The notes: a model not told the origin generated them from the sequence alone. 64,000 bases of DNA from JAHQVI01 sp963749875 (GCA_963749875.1 CAVVOX010000003.1:1-64000), one strand, 5' to 3'. Positions 48,496 to 57,823 are shown, counted from the first letter of the stretch. Numbers and translations are program-made.

Positions 48496-49266
48496 ATGAT
48501 TGATATGACGGATCTCGCGTCAGCAAGCGCAATGTTCAATAGTGTCTGGGCCGACATGCAGCAGCCCGGATTTTGGGTGTCGGTCCTGCAGATTATCTGG
48601 ATCGACATTCTTCTGGCCGGCGACAACGCCGTCGTCATCGCGCTCGCCTGCCGCAACCTGCCGCCGCGCCTGCGCGTTTGGGGAATGGTGCTCGGCGCCG
48701 GCGTCGCCGTCCTCCTGCGTATTTTCTTCACGCTGGCGGTGGCCAGCCTGATGACCCTGCCTTATCTCAAAATCGCAGGGGGGTTCGCGCTCACCATCAT
48801 CGCGATCAAGCTCTTGGTGCCGGAGGGAAGTAACGAAGAAAAGAACATCCACAGCAGCGAGCGCCTGTGGCACGCGGTGCGCATCGTCGCCCTCGCGGAC
48901 GTGGTCATGAGTTTGGACAATGTGATCGCGATCGCCGCCGCGGCCAAAGGCAACCCCGTGCTCTTCATGCTCGGACTTGCGGCAAGCGTGCCGCTGATCG
49001 TCGCGGGGGCGGCGCTCTTCATGTCGCTGCTCAGCCGCTTCCCCATTCTTGTCTGGGCCGGCGCGGGTCTGCTTGGCTGGATTGCCGGAGAGCTGATCGC
49101 TGCCGATCCTGTTGCGACGGCCCTGATCAGGCGGATGGTCGGCGCCGACGCTCTGTCGACCGTTCAGGTGCTTGCGGGCCTCGGAGGGATCATTGTCGTT
49201 CTGGGAGTTGGCGGCTATCTTCGCCGAAGGCATCGGTCAGCTCTGGCCCGGTCCGCGACCTCCTGA
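48496..49266 (+). CDS. TerC/YjbE-family integral membrane protein
   Basis: A protein of 256 residues with seven predicted helices. Conserved acidic-rich membrane motifs are IWIDILLAGDNAVVIALACR and ALADVVMSLDNVIAIAAAAK, which characterise TerC/YjbE proteins. These act in metal (often manganese) export or in metalating secreted proteins. The start may be ATG 48496 or the ATG nine bases later. The C-terminal tail is short and basic. Confidence 0.87.
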   Translation: MIDMTDLASASAMFNSVWADMQQPGFWVSVLQIIWIDILLAGDNAVVIALACRNLPPRLRVWGMVLGAGVAVLLRIFFTLAVASLMTLPYLKIAGGFALTIIAIKLLVPEGSNEEKNIHSSERLWHAVRIVALADVVMSLDNVIAIAAAAKGNPVLFMLGLAASVPLIVAGAALFMSLLSRFPILVWAGAGLLGWIAGELIAADPVATALIRRMVGADALSTVQVLAGLGGIIVVLGVGGYLRRRHRSALARSATS

Positions 49267-49318
49267 GACGAGGCCGGTTACCGCTGGTCGAAGTCGGCCG
49301 CCTGTCGCCGATCGCAGA

Positions 49319-50320
49319 CTATTGAGAGGATTCCGAGCTCGTGAGCTGGGCAGCGTACTGATACCACTTCGCGGCCAGGGCCTTATCCGGCTTCGCCCCC
49401 GGAATCGAGCGCGATTTCAGAAAATTCGGGTCATAGGTCTGCGCCAATGCAAATGCGCCCAGAGCGCTCTTCTGTTCGGCAAGCAATTCAAAGATGAGCC
49501 GGGCTCCGGTAATGTGGCCCTGTGCCATCAGCCGATGTCCGCGCCGGAGAATCATCTGCTCCGTGCTCGTCGAGACGTTCACCTGCTCCGCCCCCGTCCG
49601 GGCGCTCGTCTTCGTTTCCCTGACCTCGGTTCTTTCCCTCTCCGCCCGGGACAGAAGCCGGGCGGCCTCCTGGATATCTGCGTCGAGCGTCGCCTCGGAC
49701 GGTGTCTTCGGCGCCTGCGCGGCCGGTGCGCTGCCGCCTTCGGTGGCAAGTGATGGGCGCAGATCGATCCTCTTGCGTTCAAATTGCGTGCTTCCGCCCG
49801 CGCTGCGGTCGGGCTGGGCGATCCAATCGCCGCCCGCTCCTGCTGCCGTATGCCGCTCAGGCGCCGGATTGTCCCGGGTGGACGCCCTGTCCCGAGGGTC
49901 GGCGGGCCACTGATCGCCGATCTGGTGGAAAGCAAAGCCGATTATGGCGAGGGAAAGCGCAATGGCGAGCAGATTTCGCCCGCGGCTTCCTGACTTTCTG
50001 GCCTGCCGCCTTGTCACCAGGCTTCGCTGAGGGGGCAGGGGGCCACGTCCGATTTCATTGTTGCTATAGATCGGCTCCCATTGGGGAGGCGTTCCCGCTG
50101 CGGCTCGCTCGCGGCGCTCGCGTTCGGCCTGCTTCAGCGCATGCCCGAGTTCGTTTTCCAGATCGAGGGCGCGTTCGGCATGGTGTTCCGGGCGTACAGG
50201 CCGACGGCTTCTCTGGCGGCCGGGTGCGCGATCGTGCAAGTTGATGATCGCTGCACCGCCCTCGCTGGGCACCCCGCCATCGGCACGCTCTAATATGCGC
50301 CTCCAGGGAACCTGATTCAT
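49319..50320 (-). CDS. single-pass membrane protein with C-terminal Sel1-like repeat
   Basis: A protein of 333 residues from ATG 50320 (MNQVPWRRILERADGGVPSE), preceded by GAGAGG. The N-terminal third is cytoplasmic and charged (ENELGHALKQAERERRERAA). One membrane helix (GRNLLAIALSLAIIGFAFHQ) follows near residue 117. A disordered Thr/Ser/Pro region comes next. The end (RGHRLMAQGHITGARLIFEL, then SALGAFALAQTYDPNFLKSR and AAKWYQYAAQL) has Sel1-like helical repeats. Function is unknown; such proteins often scaffold envelope processes. Confidence 0.65.
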   Translation of the reverse strand: MNQVPWRRILERADGGVPSEGGAAIINLHDRAPGRQRSRRPVRPEHHAERALDLENELGHALKQAERERRERAAAGTPPQWEPIYSNNEIGRGPLPPQRSLVTRRQARKSGSRGRNLLAIALSLAIIGFAFHQIGDQWPADPRDRASTRDNPAPERHTAAGAGGDWIAQPDRSAGGSTQFERKRIDLRPSLATEGGSAPAAQAPKTPSEATLDADIQEAARLLSRAERERTEVRETKTSARTGAEQVNVSTSTEQMILRRGHRLMAQGHITGARLIFELLAEQKSALGAFALAQTYDPNFLKSRSIPGAKPDKALAAKWYQYAAQLTSSESSQ

Positions 50321-50477
50321 AAAAGGCCTCTCCACGCAGAACTCGACCCTCGTGAACCCTAGACGCTTATTGTGGCAATGGTGCGTTAGGGACCGGGCCA
50401 AGTTAGGTAAAATTTGAGCTAACTGCAAATTGTTAGCGAAAGGATAATCGCCCGCGAGTAACGCGGCCTGCTGCCAA

Positions 50478-50507
50478 GGCGGGGATGGACGCGGGAACCG
50501 TTGCGCT
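50478..50507 (-). repeat. fragment of repeat family 1
   Basis: The segment GGCGGGGATGGACGCGGGAA then CCGTTGCGCT matches the corresponding part of copy B (44420-44455) at all but two positions. The palindromic arms are missing. Confidence 0.6.
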
Positions 50508-50554
50508 AGAGGGAACCAAACGCGAATTCTTAAGCCGATCAACGAGCCGACACG

Positions 50555-51538
50555 CTACAACACACCCGGCGTAAGCAGGGACGGCTGGTCGAGCGGACGC
50601 GGGCGGGTCCAAAGGCCATTGCGCGAGGGGATTTCCTCCAGGCGCCCATGGGCATGCGAGCGCGCGATGGTCGCAAGGCTGCGCGCGACGCCGTAAAGCT
50701 TGCGCGTGGCGCTGACCTTGGCGCGCCTGTCCCAGGCCCCCGGCCCGCGGGCACGCACCAGCCGGCCGATATCCCGGTAGACGAAGCGCGCGACCGAAAT
50801 CGCCCAGGCCGAGCGGAAGGGGAGTGAGGCGATGCCGTGACGCGCCGAGACATAGAACCGGTCGGCGACCGCGAGAAGCCGCTGAGTGACGTCGTGAATT
50901 TGGTCGCGATAGGCCGGATCGGCAACGGATCGCACCGGCACGCCCCGCTCCGCGAGCCAGTCCTCGGGCAGATAGACACGGCCGATCGCGGCGTCATCCA
51001 TGACATCGCGGGTAATATTGGTGAGCTGGAAAGCGATCCCCAGATCCGAGGCGCGATCGAGCGTCTCCATATCCCGGACGCCCATGATCATCGCCATCAT
51101 GACGCCGACGACGCCTGCCACATGGTAGCAATAAGCGAGCGTGTCATCGAGCGTAAGGTAACGCCGGCCGGCGACATCCATGGCGAAGCCGTCGAGATGG
51201 TCGAGCAGGTAACGCTCCGGAATCCCGCGCTCGGATACGACCCGGTGCAGCGCGCCGAACACCAGCTCGTCCCATTCGCCTCGCACCGCCCGGCTGGTCT
51301 TCTCACGCAGCTCCGCAAGGCGCTCGGCCGGCGAGCCGTTCCCGCCCGGCTGCACCGCAAAACCGAGTTCCTGGTTGTCGATGATGTCGTCGCAATGACG
51401 GCACCAGGCATAGAGCATATAGGTATGAGCGCGCGTGTCGGGATCGAAAAGCCGCGCGGCGGAGGCAAAGCTCCTGGAGCCTTTCTCGATCCGCTCACGG
51501 CTATATTTGACGATCTCATCCATGGGACTGACTTGCAT
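50555..51538 (-). CDS. crtB: phytoene synthase
   Basis: CrtB of 327 residues from ATG 51538; ATG 51523 (MDEIVKYSRERIEKGSRSFA) is an alternative. The two aspartate-rich substrate sites are YAWCRHCDDIIDNQELGF (DDIID) and GIAFQLTNITRDVMDDAAIG (DVMDD). The RVYLPEDWLAERGV stretch is also typical. It joins two GGPP to phytoene, the first step of C40 carotenoids. It overlaps the crtY end (51516) by 8 to 23 bp depending on start, so both are in one transcript. Confidence 0.92.
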   Translation of the reverse strand: MQVSPMDEIVKYSRERIEKGSRSFASAARLFDPDTRAHTYMLYAWCRHCDDIIDNQELGFAVQPGGNGSPAERLAELREKTSRAVRGEWDELVFGALHRVVSERGIPERYLLDHLDGFAMDVAGRRYLTLDDTLAYCYHVAGVVGVMMAMIMGVRDMETLDRASDLGIAFQLTNITRDVMDDAAIGRVYLPEDWLAERGVPVRSVADPAYRDQIHDVTQRLLAVADRFYVSARHGIASLPFRSAWAISVARFVYRDIGRLVRARGPGAWDRRAKVSATRKLYGVARSLATIARSHAHGRLEEIPSRNGLWTRPRPLDQPSLLTPGVL

Positions 51539-52706
51539 TTCGCGTCGGCGCCGGCTCCAGGCCCGCTTCCCGAACATGGGCGAGCGCCTTCAGAATTGAC
51601 ACGGGCGGCCGTCCGATCAGAATGCGGGCCTTGTCCGCGGGCGTGGACGCCGCCCGGTAAAAGCGCTCGATAAGCGGCTCTCCGAGCGTGTAGAAGCGCT
51701 GCATGATCTCGAAGCGCTTCTCCGGCATTGCTGCCAAAAACAAGAACCTGTTCAGCATGCGATAAAAACGCCGTTCCCGCCAGAGTTGTTTCGACCGGGC
51801 CTCGGTCAAACAGGCAACGCTCCCCGTCGTCAATTGCGGCAGCTCCGCGAGCGCGTCCGCCGTCGCCACAGCATCGGGCAGCGAATAGCCGGTGGTCGGG
51901 TGAAAGAGACAGGCGCGAAGGCCGATCCGCGCCGCATCGTCTCCCGTCTCCCGCCAGAACGCATCGATGTCCCCCGCCAGAACGATCGGCAGCGTTCCCT
52001 GCTCCTCGCGAATGACGTCTTTGATCCGCCAGCCGCGCGCGGCCGCATAGGCGCCGATCTTCTCCCGGACTCTGTCGGGCTGAAGCTCCGGGCCGTCTGC
52101 ATAATAGGTATCCTCGATCAGGATCGTATCGGCGGAGAAGGGAAGCGTATAAATGAAGCGGTAACCATCATCCTGGCTGACATCGGCGTCCATGATCACC
52201 GGCAGCTGGTCGCCATGCGGTTCGGCAAGATGCAGCTCCAGCCCGACGAATTTCTGAAAGCCGAGAATGAGGGCGTTCGCCGCCGCCGGGCCGCGCCCGT
52301 CAATGATGCAGGGGGCCGTGAGCCGTTCGCCGGAGGTCAGCCGTACCGCACCCGTCTCAATGGCCGCGATCGGGCTGTTCAGGCGGACAGCCTCGCCCAG
52401 CGAGGCAAGCGCCACGTCATGAAGTTTCTCGGAGGCAATGGAGAGATAGGGGGTCGCCAGTTGCCGGGTGAATTTGGGGAACCGGACCATCTGCCCCGGC
52501 CAGGAATAGGTCACGAAGGGCTGAAGCCAGTCATTCTGCGCCGGCGTCAGATCGCTGCGATGAAAGGACCACGTATGGTTTCCGCCGAGCCGGTCGCCGG
52601 CCTCGATGACCAGAAGGCGAAGATCCGGGCGCCGCATATGCAGACGGTGCGCGGCGAGCGTTGAGGCCAGACCGCCCCCGGCGAAAATCACGTCGTAATG
52701 CGTCAT
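51516..52706 (-). CDS. crtY: lycopene beta-cyclase
   Basis: CrtY of 396 residues from ATG 52706 (MTHYDVIFAGGGLASTLAAH). The dinucleotide-binding FAGGGLAS fold, the HTWSFHRSDLTPAQNDWLQP region and RFIYTLPFSADTILIEDTYY are characteristic of the bacterial CrtY cyclases. It cyclises lycopene to beta-carotene. crtB follows directly. A phytoene desaturase (crtI), needed between the two steps, is not in the window. Confidence 0.92.
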   Translation of the reverse strand: MTHYDVIFAGGGLASTLAAHRLHMRRPDLRLLVIEAGDRLGGNHTWSFHRSDLTPAQNDWLQPFVTYSWPGQMVRFPKFTRQLATPYLSIASEKLHDVALASLGEAVRLNSPIAAIETGAVRLTSGERLTAPCIIDGRGPAAANALILGFQKFVGLELHLAEPHGDQLPVIMDADVSQDDGYRFIYTLPFSADTILIEDTYYADGPELQPDRVREKIGAYAAARGWRIKDVIREEQGTLPIVLAGDIDAFWRETGDDAARIGLRACLFHPTTGYSLPDAVATADALAELPQLTTGSVACLTEARSKQLWRERRFYRMLNRFLFLAAMPEKRFEIMQRFYTLGEPLIERFYRAASTPADKARILIGRPPVSILKALAHVREAGLEPAPTRNASQSHG

Positions 52707-52756
52707 CCGTACCAGCCAAGTCCGGCTCCGGCGCCGAAGAGCGTCCATATTTTTGC

Positions 52757-52864
52757 CTAGATCAACCCTCGTCCAAGTGGGATCACTTGGACGAGGTCAA
52801 GTTGATCTATATCAAAAGGCGAGCGCAACTGTTTCCGCGTCCATTCGGACGCGCGTTGCGCTAG
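52757..52864 (+). repeat. dispersed palindromic repeat family 1, copy C
   Basis: A shorter copy: CTAGATCAACCCTCGTCCAA, palindrome arms CCTCGTCCAAGTG and CACTTGGACGAGG, ATCTATATCAAAAGGCGAGC, then directly ATTCGGACGCGCGTTGCGCT. The central CCCCGC...GCGGGG block is absent. It lies upstream of crtY. Confidence 0.85.
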
Positions 52865-52906
52865 CGCGAGATCATTTTAGGCCGAATCGACCGGGCTGCG
52901 CCGACA

Positions 52907-53027
52907 GCTCCCTCCCCCTTGGGAGAGGGCGGGGGTGAGGGGATTCGGATTCTCGATAGGCAGTGTCCCCTCACCCCGGAATGCTTACGCATCCCGACCT
53001 CTCCCCATGGGAGAGGTCGCTTAGCGG
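52907..53027. repeat. long GC-rich inverted structure
   Basis: CTCCCTCCCCCTTGGGAGAG then GGCGGGGGTGAGGGG is mirrored by CCCCTCACCCC and ACCTCTCCCCATGGGAGAGG. Arms pair over about 30 bp and could form a strong hairpin. This is a common intergenic repeat type in alphaproteobacteria; it may end transcription of pcaD-side or crt-side messages. Confidence 0.55.
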
Positions 53028-53187
53028 ATGCCACAGACCGAGGCGTTTCCGCCTAAGGTGATCCTACTCTAATCTAGCGGCAGGGCTTGCGGAAAACCAC
53101 GATACGATCGCCATTGCGCCGGATCGGGCGCCCGCCGCATTTCGAGCGCGCGGGGGCAGCAAATTGCGGAGACGGCGGCGTCAAGCG

Positions 53188-53973
53188 TCAATCCTGGGCC
53201 AGGAAGCTGACGATCAGATTGTTGAACTCGTCCGCCTTCTCGATGTTCGAGAGATGGGCGGCGTCGAGGATCGCCAGCCTGGCGTCGGGGATTTTTTCGA
53301 CGATCGCCTCGGCCATCACGGGCGGCGTCGCCGGATCGAGCGCGCCGGCAATCACCAGAACCGGGACGCTGATGCTTTCGAGGCTGTCCCGCAAATCCAT
53401 ATCGCGCACCGCCGCGGTGGCCGCCAGATAGCCCGATGGCGGAATGCCGGCGATCATGGCCAGCATTTTCGCCGTCGTCGCCGGGTCGTTCTCCATGAAG
53501 TCCTTGGTCAGCCAGCGCTGAATGACGCCCTCGGCGGCGGCCTGCATGCCTTCATTCTGGACAAGCGCCATGCGCTGGTTCCAGAGCTCCGGCTGGCCGA
53601 TATGGGCGGAGGTGTTCGCCAGGACGGCGCGCTTGAGGAGCTCCGGCGCGTTCGCTCCGAGCCACATCCCCACCATGCCGCCGAGCGAGAGACCGCAAAA
53701 GGCGACCGGCCCGATCTGAAGCCCTTCGATCAGCTCCTTCGCATCCCGGGCAATCCGCTCGATCGTGTACGGCCCCTCCGGCACGTCCGAAGCGCCATGT
53801 CCGCGATTGTCGTAGCGCAGCACGTGGAAATGCTCCGTAAGCGCCGGGACTTGCGTGTCCCACATATCGATGGTCGCGCCGAGCGAATTGGAGAACATCA
53901 AGACCGGACGGCTGCTCTCGCCATCAAATCGGTAATGGAGCGCGCAACCGTCGCTCATGGTCAACATGGGCAT
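53188..53973 (-). CDS. pcaD: alpha/beta hydrolase, 3-oxoadipate enol-lactonase-like
   Basis: A protein of 261 residues. The nucleophile elbow is FCGLSLGGMVGMWL, the acid is in VIAGALDPATPPVM and the His is in LDAAHLSNIEKADEF. MFSNSLGATIDMWDTQVPAL and LRYDNRGHGASDVPEGPYTI are typical of PcaD, which opens the enol-lactone in the protocatechuate branch of beta-ketoadipate. No other pca gene is nearby, so the symbol is tentative. Confidence 0.8.
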   Translation of the reverse strand: MPMLTMSDGCALHYRFDGESSRPVLMFSNSLGATIDMWDTQVPALTEHFHVLRYDNRGHGASDVPEGPYTIERIARDAKELIEGLQIGPVAFCGLSLGGMVGMWLGANAPELLKRAVLANTSAHIGQPELWNQRMALVQNEGMQAAAEGVIQRWLTKDFMENDPATTAKMLAMIAGIPPSGYLAATAAVRDMDLRDSLESISVPVLVIAGALDPATPPVMAEAIVEKIPDARLAILDAAHLSNIEKADEFNNLIVSFLAQD

Positions 53974-54225
53974 CGCTGTCCTCCCTGAATGCGGCGCGTT
54001 GCTCGACTTCGTTCACCTCGCGGGGCTTCGGCGCGATCCGGCGTTCTTTTGCGGTCCGCGCCGGTTCGGACCGCCGATGTGCGACTCCGCATTACGGGCA
54101 GCATAGGCAAGACGGGCGCGATGGCAATATCGTTTCGCGTAAAGAGTGCGGCGGCTTGCGGCAGGCGCGAAAATCGGGGATCGTCTGGCGCGCCGAAAAG
54201 AAACGATCGGGAAAGGAACGCCGCC

Positions 54226-54654
54226 ATGACCAGCCACACCAAACCATCGAGCAAGCTCACCTATGAAGGCGCGCGCGTCGCGCTGGCCGCAGCGGTGGCA
54301 AAGGCCGAGGCGATGGGCGTGCCGCAATGCATCGCCATCGTCGATGATGGCGGACGGCTCCTGGCGTTTGCGCGGATGGACGGCGCGAAATTCCTGTCCG
54401 CCACCACCAGCCAGACCAAGGCGCAGACGGCGGCCTCCAATCGCGCGCCGACCTCGAAAGTCCCGGCCGAGATGGAAATCAAGCTGCCGCTCGCCGCGAA
54501 CAATCAGGTGACGGCCCTGAAGGGCGGCCTGCCGATCATCATCGATGGCGTCTGCGTCGGCGCTATCGGCGTCGGCTCCGGCACGGGCGATGAGGATGTC
54601 GAGGTCGCGCGCGCGGGCCTCGCGGCACTGGGGGCGGAGCCGGTGGACGTTTAG
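54226..54654 (+). CDS. HbpS/GlcG-family protein
   Basis: A protein of 142 residues from ATG 54226, preceded by AAAGGAA. KLTYEGARVALAAAVAKAEA, PQCIAIVDDGGRLLAFARMD and GGLPIIIDGVCVGAIGVGSG form the compact GlcG/HbpS fold. HbpS binds haem outside the cell in actinomycetes, while GlcG in proteobacteria has no proven function. No signal peptide is present, so it is probably cytoplasmic. Confidence 0.85.
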   Translation: MTSHTKPSSKLTYEGARVALAAAVAKAEAMGVPQCIAIVDDGGRLLAFARMDGAKFLSATTSQTKAQTAASNRAPTSKVPAEMEIKLPLAANNQVTALKGGLPIIIDGVCVGAIGVGSGTGDEDVEVARAGLAALGAEPVDV

Positions 54655-54691
54655 CAGCCGATTTCCGAACCGGCGTCGTGGACGATCGCGC

Positions 54692-54991
54692 TTAGCGCAG
54701 CAATTCGCCCGGGCTGTACAGCCGTCCTCTTTCGGACAGGCTTGGGCGCCGTCCATCGCCGCAACGGTCGCGAATGTGCCCCACGACTTCATAAGACCCG
54801 GCATATCCCCAATAGCCGGTCTGCATATTGAGCCAATAATTGCCCGGGTAGATTGGCCCGCAACTATAGAGCGACAGTTGCGCTATCTCCGCCCGGCTGA
54901 GCCGTTTGCCATTGACGATGACCTGAGCCGAAGCGGGCGGAGTGAAGCAGATCGCCGTAAGTGCACAGCAAAAAACAAGAATTTTCTTCAT
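54692..54991 (-). CDS. small secreted protein
   Basis: A protein of 99 residues. Signal peptide: MKKILVFCCALTAICFTPPA, SAQ. The mature part reads VIVNGKRLSRAEIAQLSLYS, then CGPIYPGNYWLNMQTGYWGY with Gly and aromatic residues, and DRCGDGRRPSLSERGRLYSP. The two cysteines may pair. Its pattern recalls small exported proteins of unknown function in many proteobacteria. The start ATG lies at the 54991 end. Confidence 0.6.
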   Translation of the reverse strand: MKKILVFCCALTAICFTPPASAQVIVNGKRLSRAEIAQLSLYSCGPIYPGNYWLNMQTGYWGYAGSYEVVGHIRDRCGDGRRPSLSERGRLYSPGELLR

Positions 54992-55223
54992 CGGAGCCCC
55001 TCAAAATCGATGATTGAATTCTGTGCCTATTGTAGATGTCGAATGATGTGAATTTAAGGCAACGCATGTGAATGTGGGATAACTTATATTCTATAGTAGA
55101 GATATGTTCGAAATGCGCGGCGGCTCTTCGTTGATCTGCCGCATTTTGTTGGTGTTTCGCCTCGTTTCCATAACAACGCCCAATAATGTAAATTAACCGC
55201 TGGCGGCATTATTGGGGAGCGGG
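54992..55223. other. AT-rich leader region of the pentapeptide gene
   Basis: No gene was recognised. The interval is much more AT-rich than the window average and precedes the equally AT-rich pentapeptide-repeat gene, so both probably arrived together. Confidence 0.4.
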
Positions 55224-55913
55224 ATGACACGGGACGAGACAATTGCGCTTTGGGAGAAGTGTGAGGAGGCAAGAGCGGCGGCGCTGGCTGAGGGGAAGTC
55301 GGACGACAAAGCGCATGATGCGGCGAAAGAGATTTGGAATGATTGGGCGAACGGCGTTCGAGGTGAGTATGACGCACTAACTTCCAAGGGAAAGTTTAAG
55401 ACAAAAAAGGCGATTTACGGTCCTGACGAATGGATCAGCGCCGAAACGATTGGAACGAATGAAGAGACATTGGGTTGGCTGGACCGGGCAAGAGTTGACT
55501 TTCATGGGTTTAGCTTCAAGACCAGACCACACTTCCGCGATTTTTTATTTCCAGGTCAATCTATTTTTGGAGAATCAAAACAATTCACAAAAGAAAGGCT
55601 GCAACGGCCATCAGTAAAGTTCATTAATGGGGCAAATTTCGACGGAGCAATTTTTTTCTTCGACGCGGTTTTCGACTGGGCAAAATTTTATAGGTCGGTA
55701 GGTTTCAATTCCACCCAATTTCATGGCATTGCTCGTTTTGATCAGTGTATATTTTTAGGTACAAGTTGGTTTCATCGCACAATATTTGAAGATGATGTCT
55801 GGTTTGGGCAAGTTCAATTCCTTGGTTATACGGATTTTTATTTCTCTCAATTTAAATCAAACGCATCGTTTTTTGGTGTTAAATCAGAAGGTGCATTCGC
55901 ATTGAATGGTTCT

Positions 55914-55921
55914 TATTTTGA
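55914..55921. repeat. 8-bp target-site duplication, left copy
   Basis: TATTTTGA directly precedes the left inverted repeat of the IS1595-family element. The right copy lies at 56974-56981 and is identical. Confidence 0.92.
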
Positions 55922-56973
55922 GGCTCTGTCCGCGCTGAGTATGGGGATTGACGGCAGCTCAAGTTCCTGATTTGTTCCCATTAAGGGAGACCGATCATGG
56001 AGCACCGAAAATTCAAACAGCGGCTAGCGGAACTTATCGCGGAACTCACGCCCGCGCAGGGCCGCAAGCTGATCGATACTCTTCGCGAGCGGAGCGCTGG
56101 AAATGAAACGCAAAAGCTCATCGATGGCCAGTTTCAGACCGATCTGAAATGCCCGCATTGCAAGGGGCGTCGCATTCATCGCCATGGTATGGCGCGGGGT
56201 CTGTGGCGTTACAAATGCCTGGCCTGCGCCAGGACGTTCAACGCTCTGACCGGCACGCCGCTGGCCCGGCTTCGAAAGCGGGACCGCTGGCTGAAATTCG
56301 CCGAAGCGCTCAACGGCTCGGAGACCGTCCGCGCCGCGGCGGTGCGGACCGGGATCGACAAGAGCACGTCCTTCCGTTGGAGGCATCGTTTTTTGAAGGC
56401 GCAGAAAGACCTTAAGGACCAGCGGCTGACCGGCATCGTCGAGGTCGACGAATGTTTCGTTCTGCAAAGCCGGAAAGGTGAGCGGCGCTTGCCGCGCAAG
56501 GCGAGGAAGCGCGGCGGCAAGGCTGAAAAGCCAGGCTTGTCCAGCGAACAAACGCCGATCCTGATCGCCCGCGACCGCTACGGCCATCATCTGGATGCGG
56601 TGTTGCACAATCGCTCGGAGGACGCCGTCAACGCGGTTTTGAAGGGAGCAGTTTCGAACACTGACGTGCTGCTGTGCATGGACGGCGATCCGGCGCTGAT
56701 CGCTTTCGCCAAGGCAGAAGCGATCGAATACGAGCTGATCCTCGCCAGCCACGGCGAGCACGTGCATGAAAAGGTGCTGCACATCCAGACCGTCAATAGC
56801 TATATCAGCCGCTTCAAGAAATGGCTCAACCGCTTCAACGGCGTGGCGACGAAATATCTGCCCAACTATCTCGGCTGGCGGCGAATGCTGGAAAAATCCG
56901 CTGCTTCCCTTGCGCCCGAGCACTGCTTGGCCGCCGCCATTGGATGAAACACATACTCAACGCGGACAGAGCC
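55922..56973 (+). mobile_element. IS1595-family insertion sequence, complete
   Basis: Inverted repeats are GGCTCTGTCCGCGCTGAGTA on the left (55922) and its mirror TACTCAACGCGGACAGAGCC on the right (ending 56973), with one mismatch. Perfect 8-bp duplications of TATTTTGA flank it, the size expected for this family. The 1052-bp element carries one transposase gene in the same direction as the disrupted gene. Ends and coding sequence look intact, so the insertion is recent. Confidence 0.93.
55997..56947 (+). CDS. IS1595-family transposase
   Basis: A protein of 316 residues from ATG 55997. The N-terminal zinc ribbon is seen in LKCPHCKGRRIHRHGMARGL and YKCLACARTFNALTGTPL. The ISXO2-like catalytic domain includes TGIVEVDECFVLQSRKG (Asp), a basic KARKRGGKAEK stretch and VLLCMDGDPALIAFAKAEAI (Asp). 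It ends with NSYISRFKKWLNRFNGVATK and the C-terminal ...YLPNYLGWRR block. All expected parts are present. It is GC-richer than the gene it interrupts. Confidence 0.92.
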   Translation: MEHRKFKQRLAELIAELTPAQGRKLIDTLRERSAGNETQKLIDGQFQTDLKCPHCKGRRIHRHGMARGLWRYKCLACARTFNALTGTPLARLRKRDRWLKFAEALNGSETVRAAAVRTGIDKSTSFRWRHRFLKAQKDLKDQRLTGIVEVDECFVLQSRKGERRLPRKARKRGGKAEKPGLSSEQTPILIARDRYGHHLDAVLHNRSEDAVNAVLKGAVSNTDVLLCMDGDPALIAFAKAEAIEYELILASHGEHVHEKVLHIQTVNSYISRFKKWLNRFNGVATKYLPNYLGWRRMLEKSAASLAPEHCLAAAIG

Positions 56974-56981
56974 TATTTTGA
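56974..56981. repeat. 8-bp target-site duplication, right copy
   Basis: TATTTTGA directly follows the right inverted repeat; identical to the left copy at 55914-55921. Confidence 0.92.
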
Positions 56982-57774
56982 AATTATTCCAGATTTCAAC
57001 CAAGCAACTTTTCAGGGAGCCCCAAGAATTGATAATGCATCAATTCCAAATCTCGCCTTCTTCCCCAGTCTTAGAAGTATACAAGCGACAGATCTACAAG
57101 CGCGGTATCGCGCAATCAGACGCTTGGCAATACAGGGCAATGACCACGAAAACGAAGCGAAGGCTTTCAAAGGCGAAATTCGCTCCAAACGAGGTACAGA
57201 ACACAAGCCCTGGCACGCCGCATTCTGGTTCGGCATCTTTTATGATGCTCTGTCGGATTTCGGCCGGTCGATGATGCGGCCATTTTGGATCTGGCTGCTG
57301 TCAGTTCCAGCCTTTGCGACGGCTTATCTTTTCCACGCCGGGAAGCTCTCGGCATTTTCCGCGAATTGCGCCGACGGAACACCACACTGGCTTAAATCGC
57401 TTATATTCTCTTTAAAGAACGCAGTCCTCTTCGTGAACTGGGACCGGGACCAGATCCGCTCGGCCTATGCCTGTCTCTATGATCTTCAGCCGACTGATCT
57501 GGCATTCACCGTGCCGACCACGAATGCAATCATCCAAGCCTTTCAAAGCGTCTGGAGCGCGATACTGATCTTTCTCTTTCTACTTGCCGTACGGAACCAG
57601 TTCAGAATCAAATAGAAGTTTCCATGTGCAGCTGCAGCTTGCGCAGATATGATGGTCTTGCGTCCATCGGACTGTGGTTAAGGCTTGTGTGGGTGACGCG
57701 TCGCCAAGTCCCAATTTGGCCATTCCCTCGAAGGCGGAAATCCAGTCACCACCTGAAACTCCACGGAATACTGG

Positions 57775-57794
57775 ATCCCCGCTTGCGCGGGGAT
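57775..57794. repeat. REP-like palindrome
   Basis: Arms ATCCCCGC and GCGGGGAT close a four-base loop, in the typical setting CTGG[palindrome]GACAAA. It lies between the split pentapeptide gene and the GFA gene. Confidence 0.55.
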
Positions 57795-57823
57795 GACAAA
57801 CATCGGCAAATCCACGGCGGATG

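Larger units (their letters stand above)
55224..57615 (+). pseudogene. pentapeptide-repeat membrane protein gene, split by IS1595-family element
   Basis: ATG 55224 (after GGGAG) begins MTRDETIALWEKCEEARAAA. Pentapeptide-like repeats (ANFDGAIFFFDAVFDWAKFY, ARFDQCIFLGTSWFHRTIF and more) run to the break at 55921. After the element, DFNQATFQGAPRIDNASIP continues the repeats. A soluble stretch and two membrane helices (MMRPFWIWLLSVPAFATAYL and VWSAILIFLFLLAVRNQF) close it at 57615. Removing the element and one 8-bp duplication restores a single frame across Tyr-Phe-Glu-Ile-Ile-Pro and gives 443 residues. It is strongly AT-rich. Intact function is probably lost. Confidence 0.88.

Noticed and set aside
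53050..53187. A possible 37-residue reading frame with two Cys just after the pcaD-like gene.
   Set aside because: It has only a TTG as start, no ribosome-binding site and no recognisable family.
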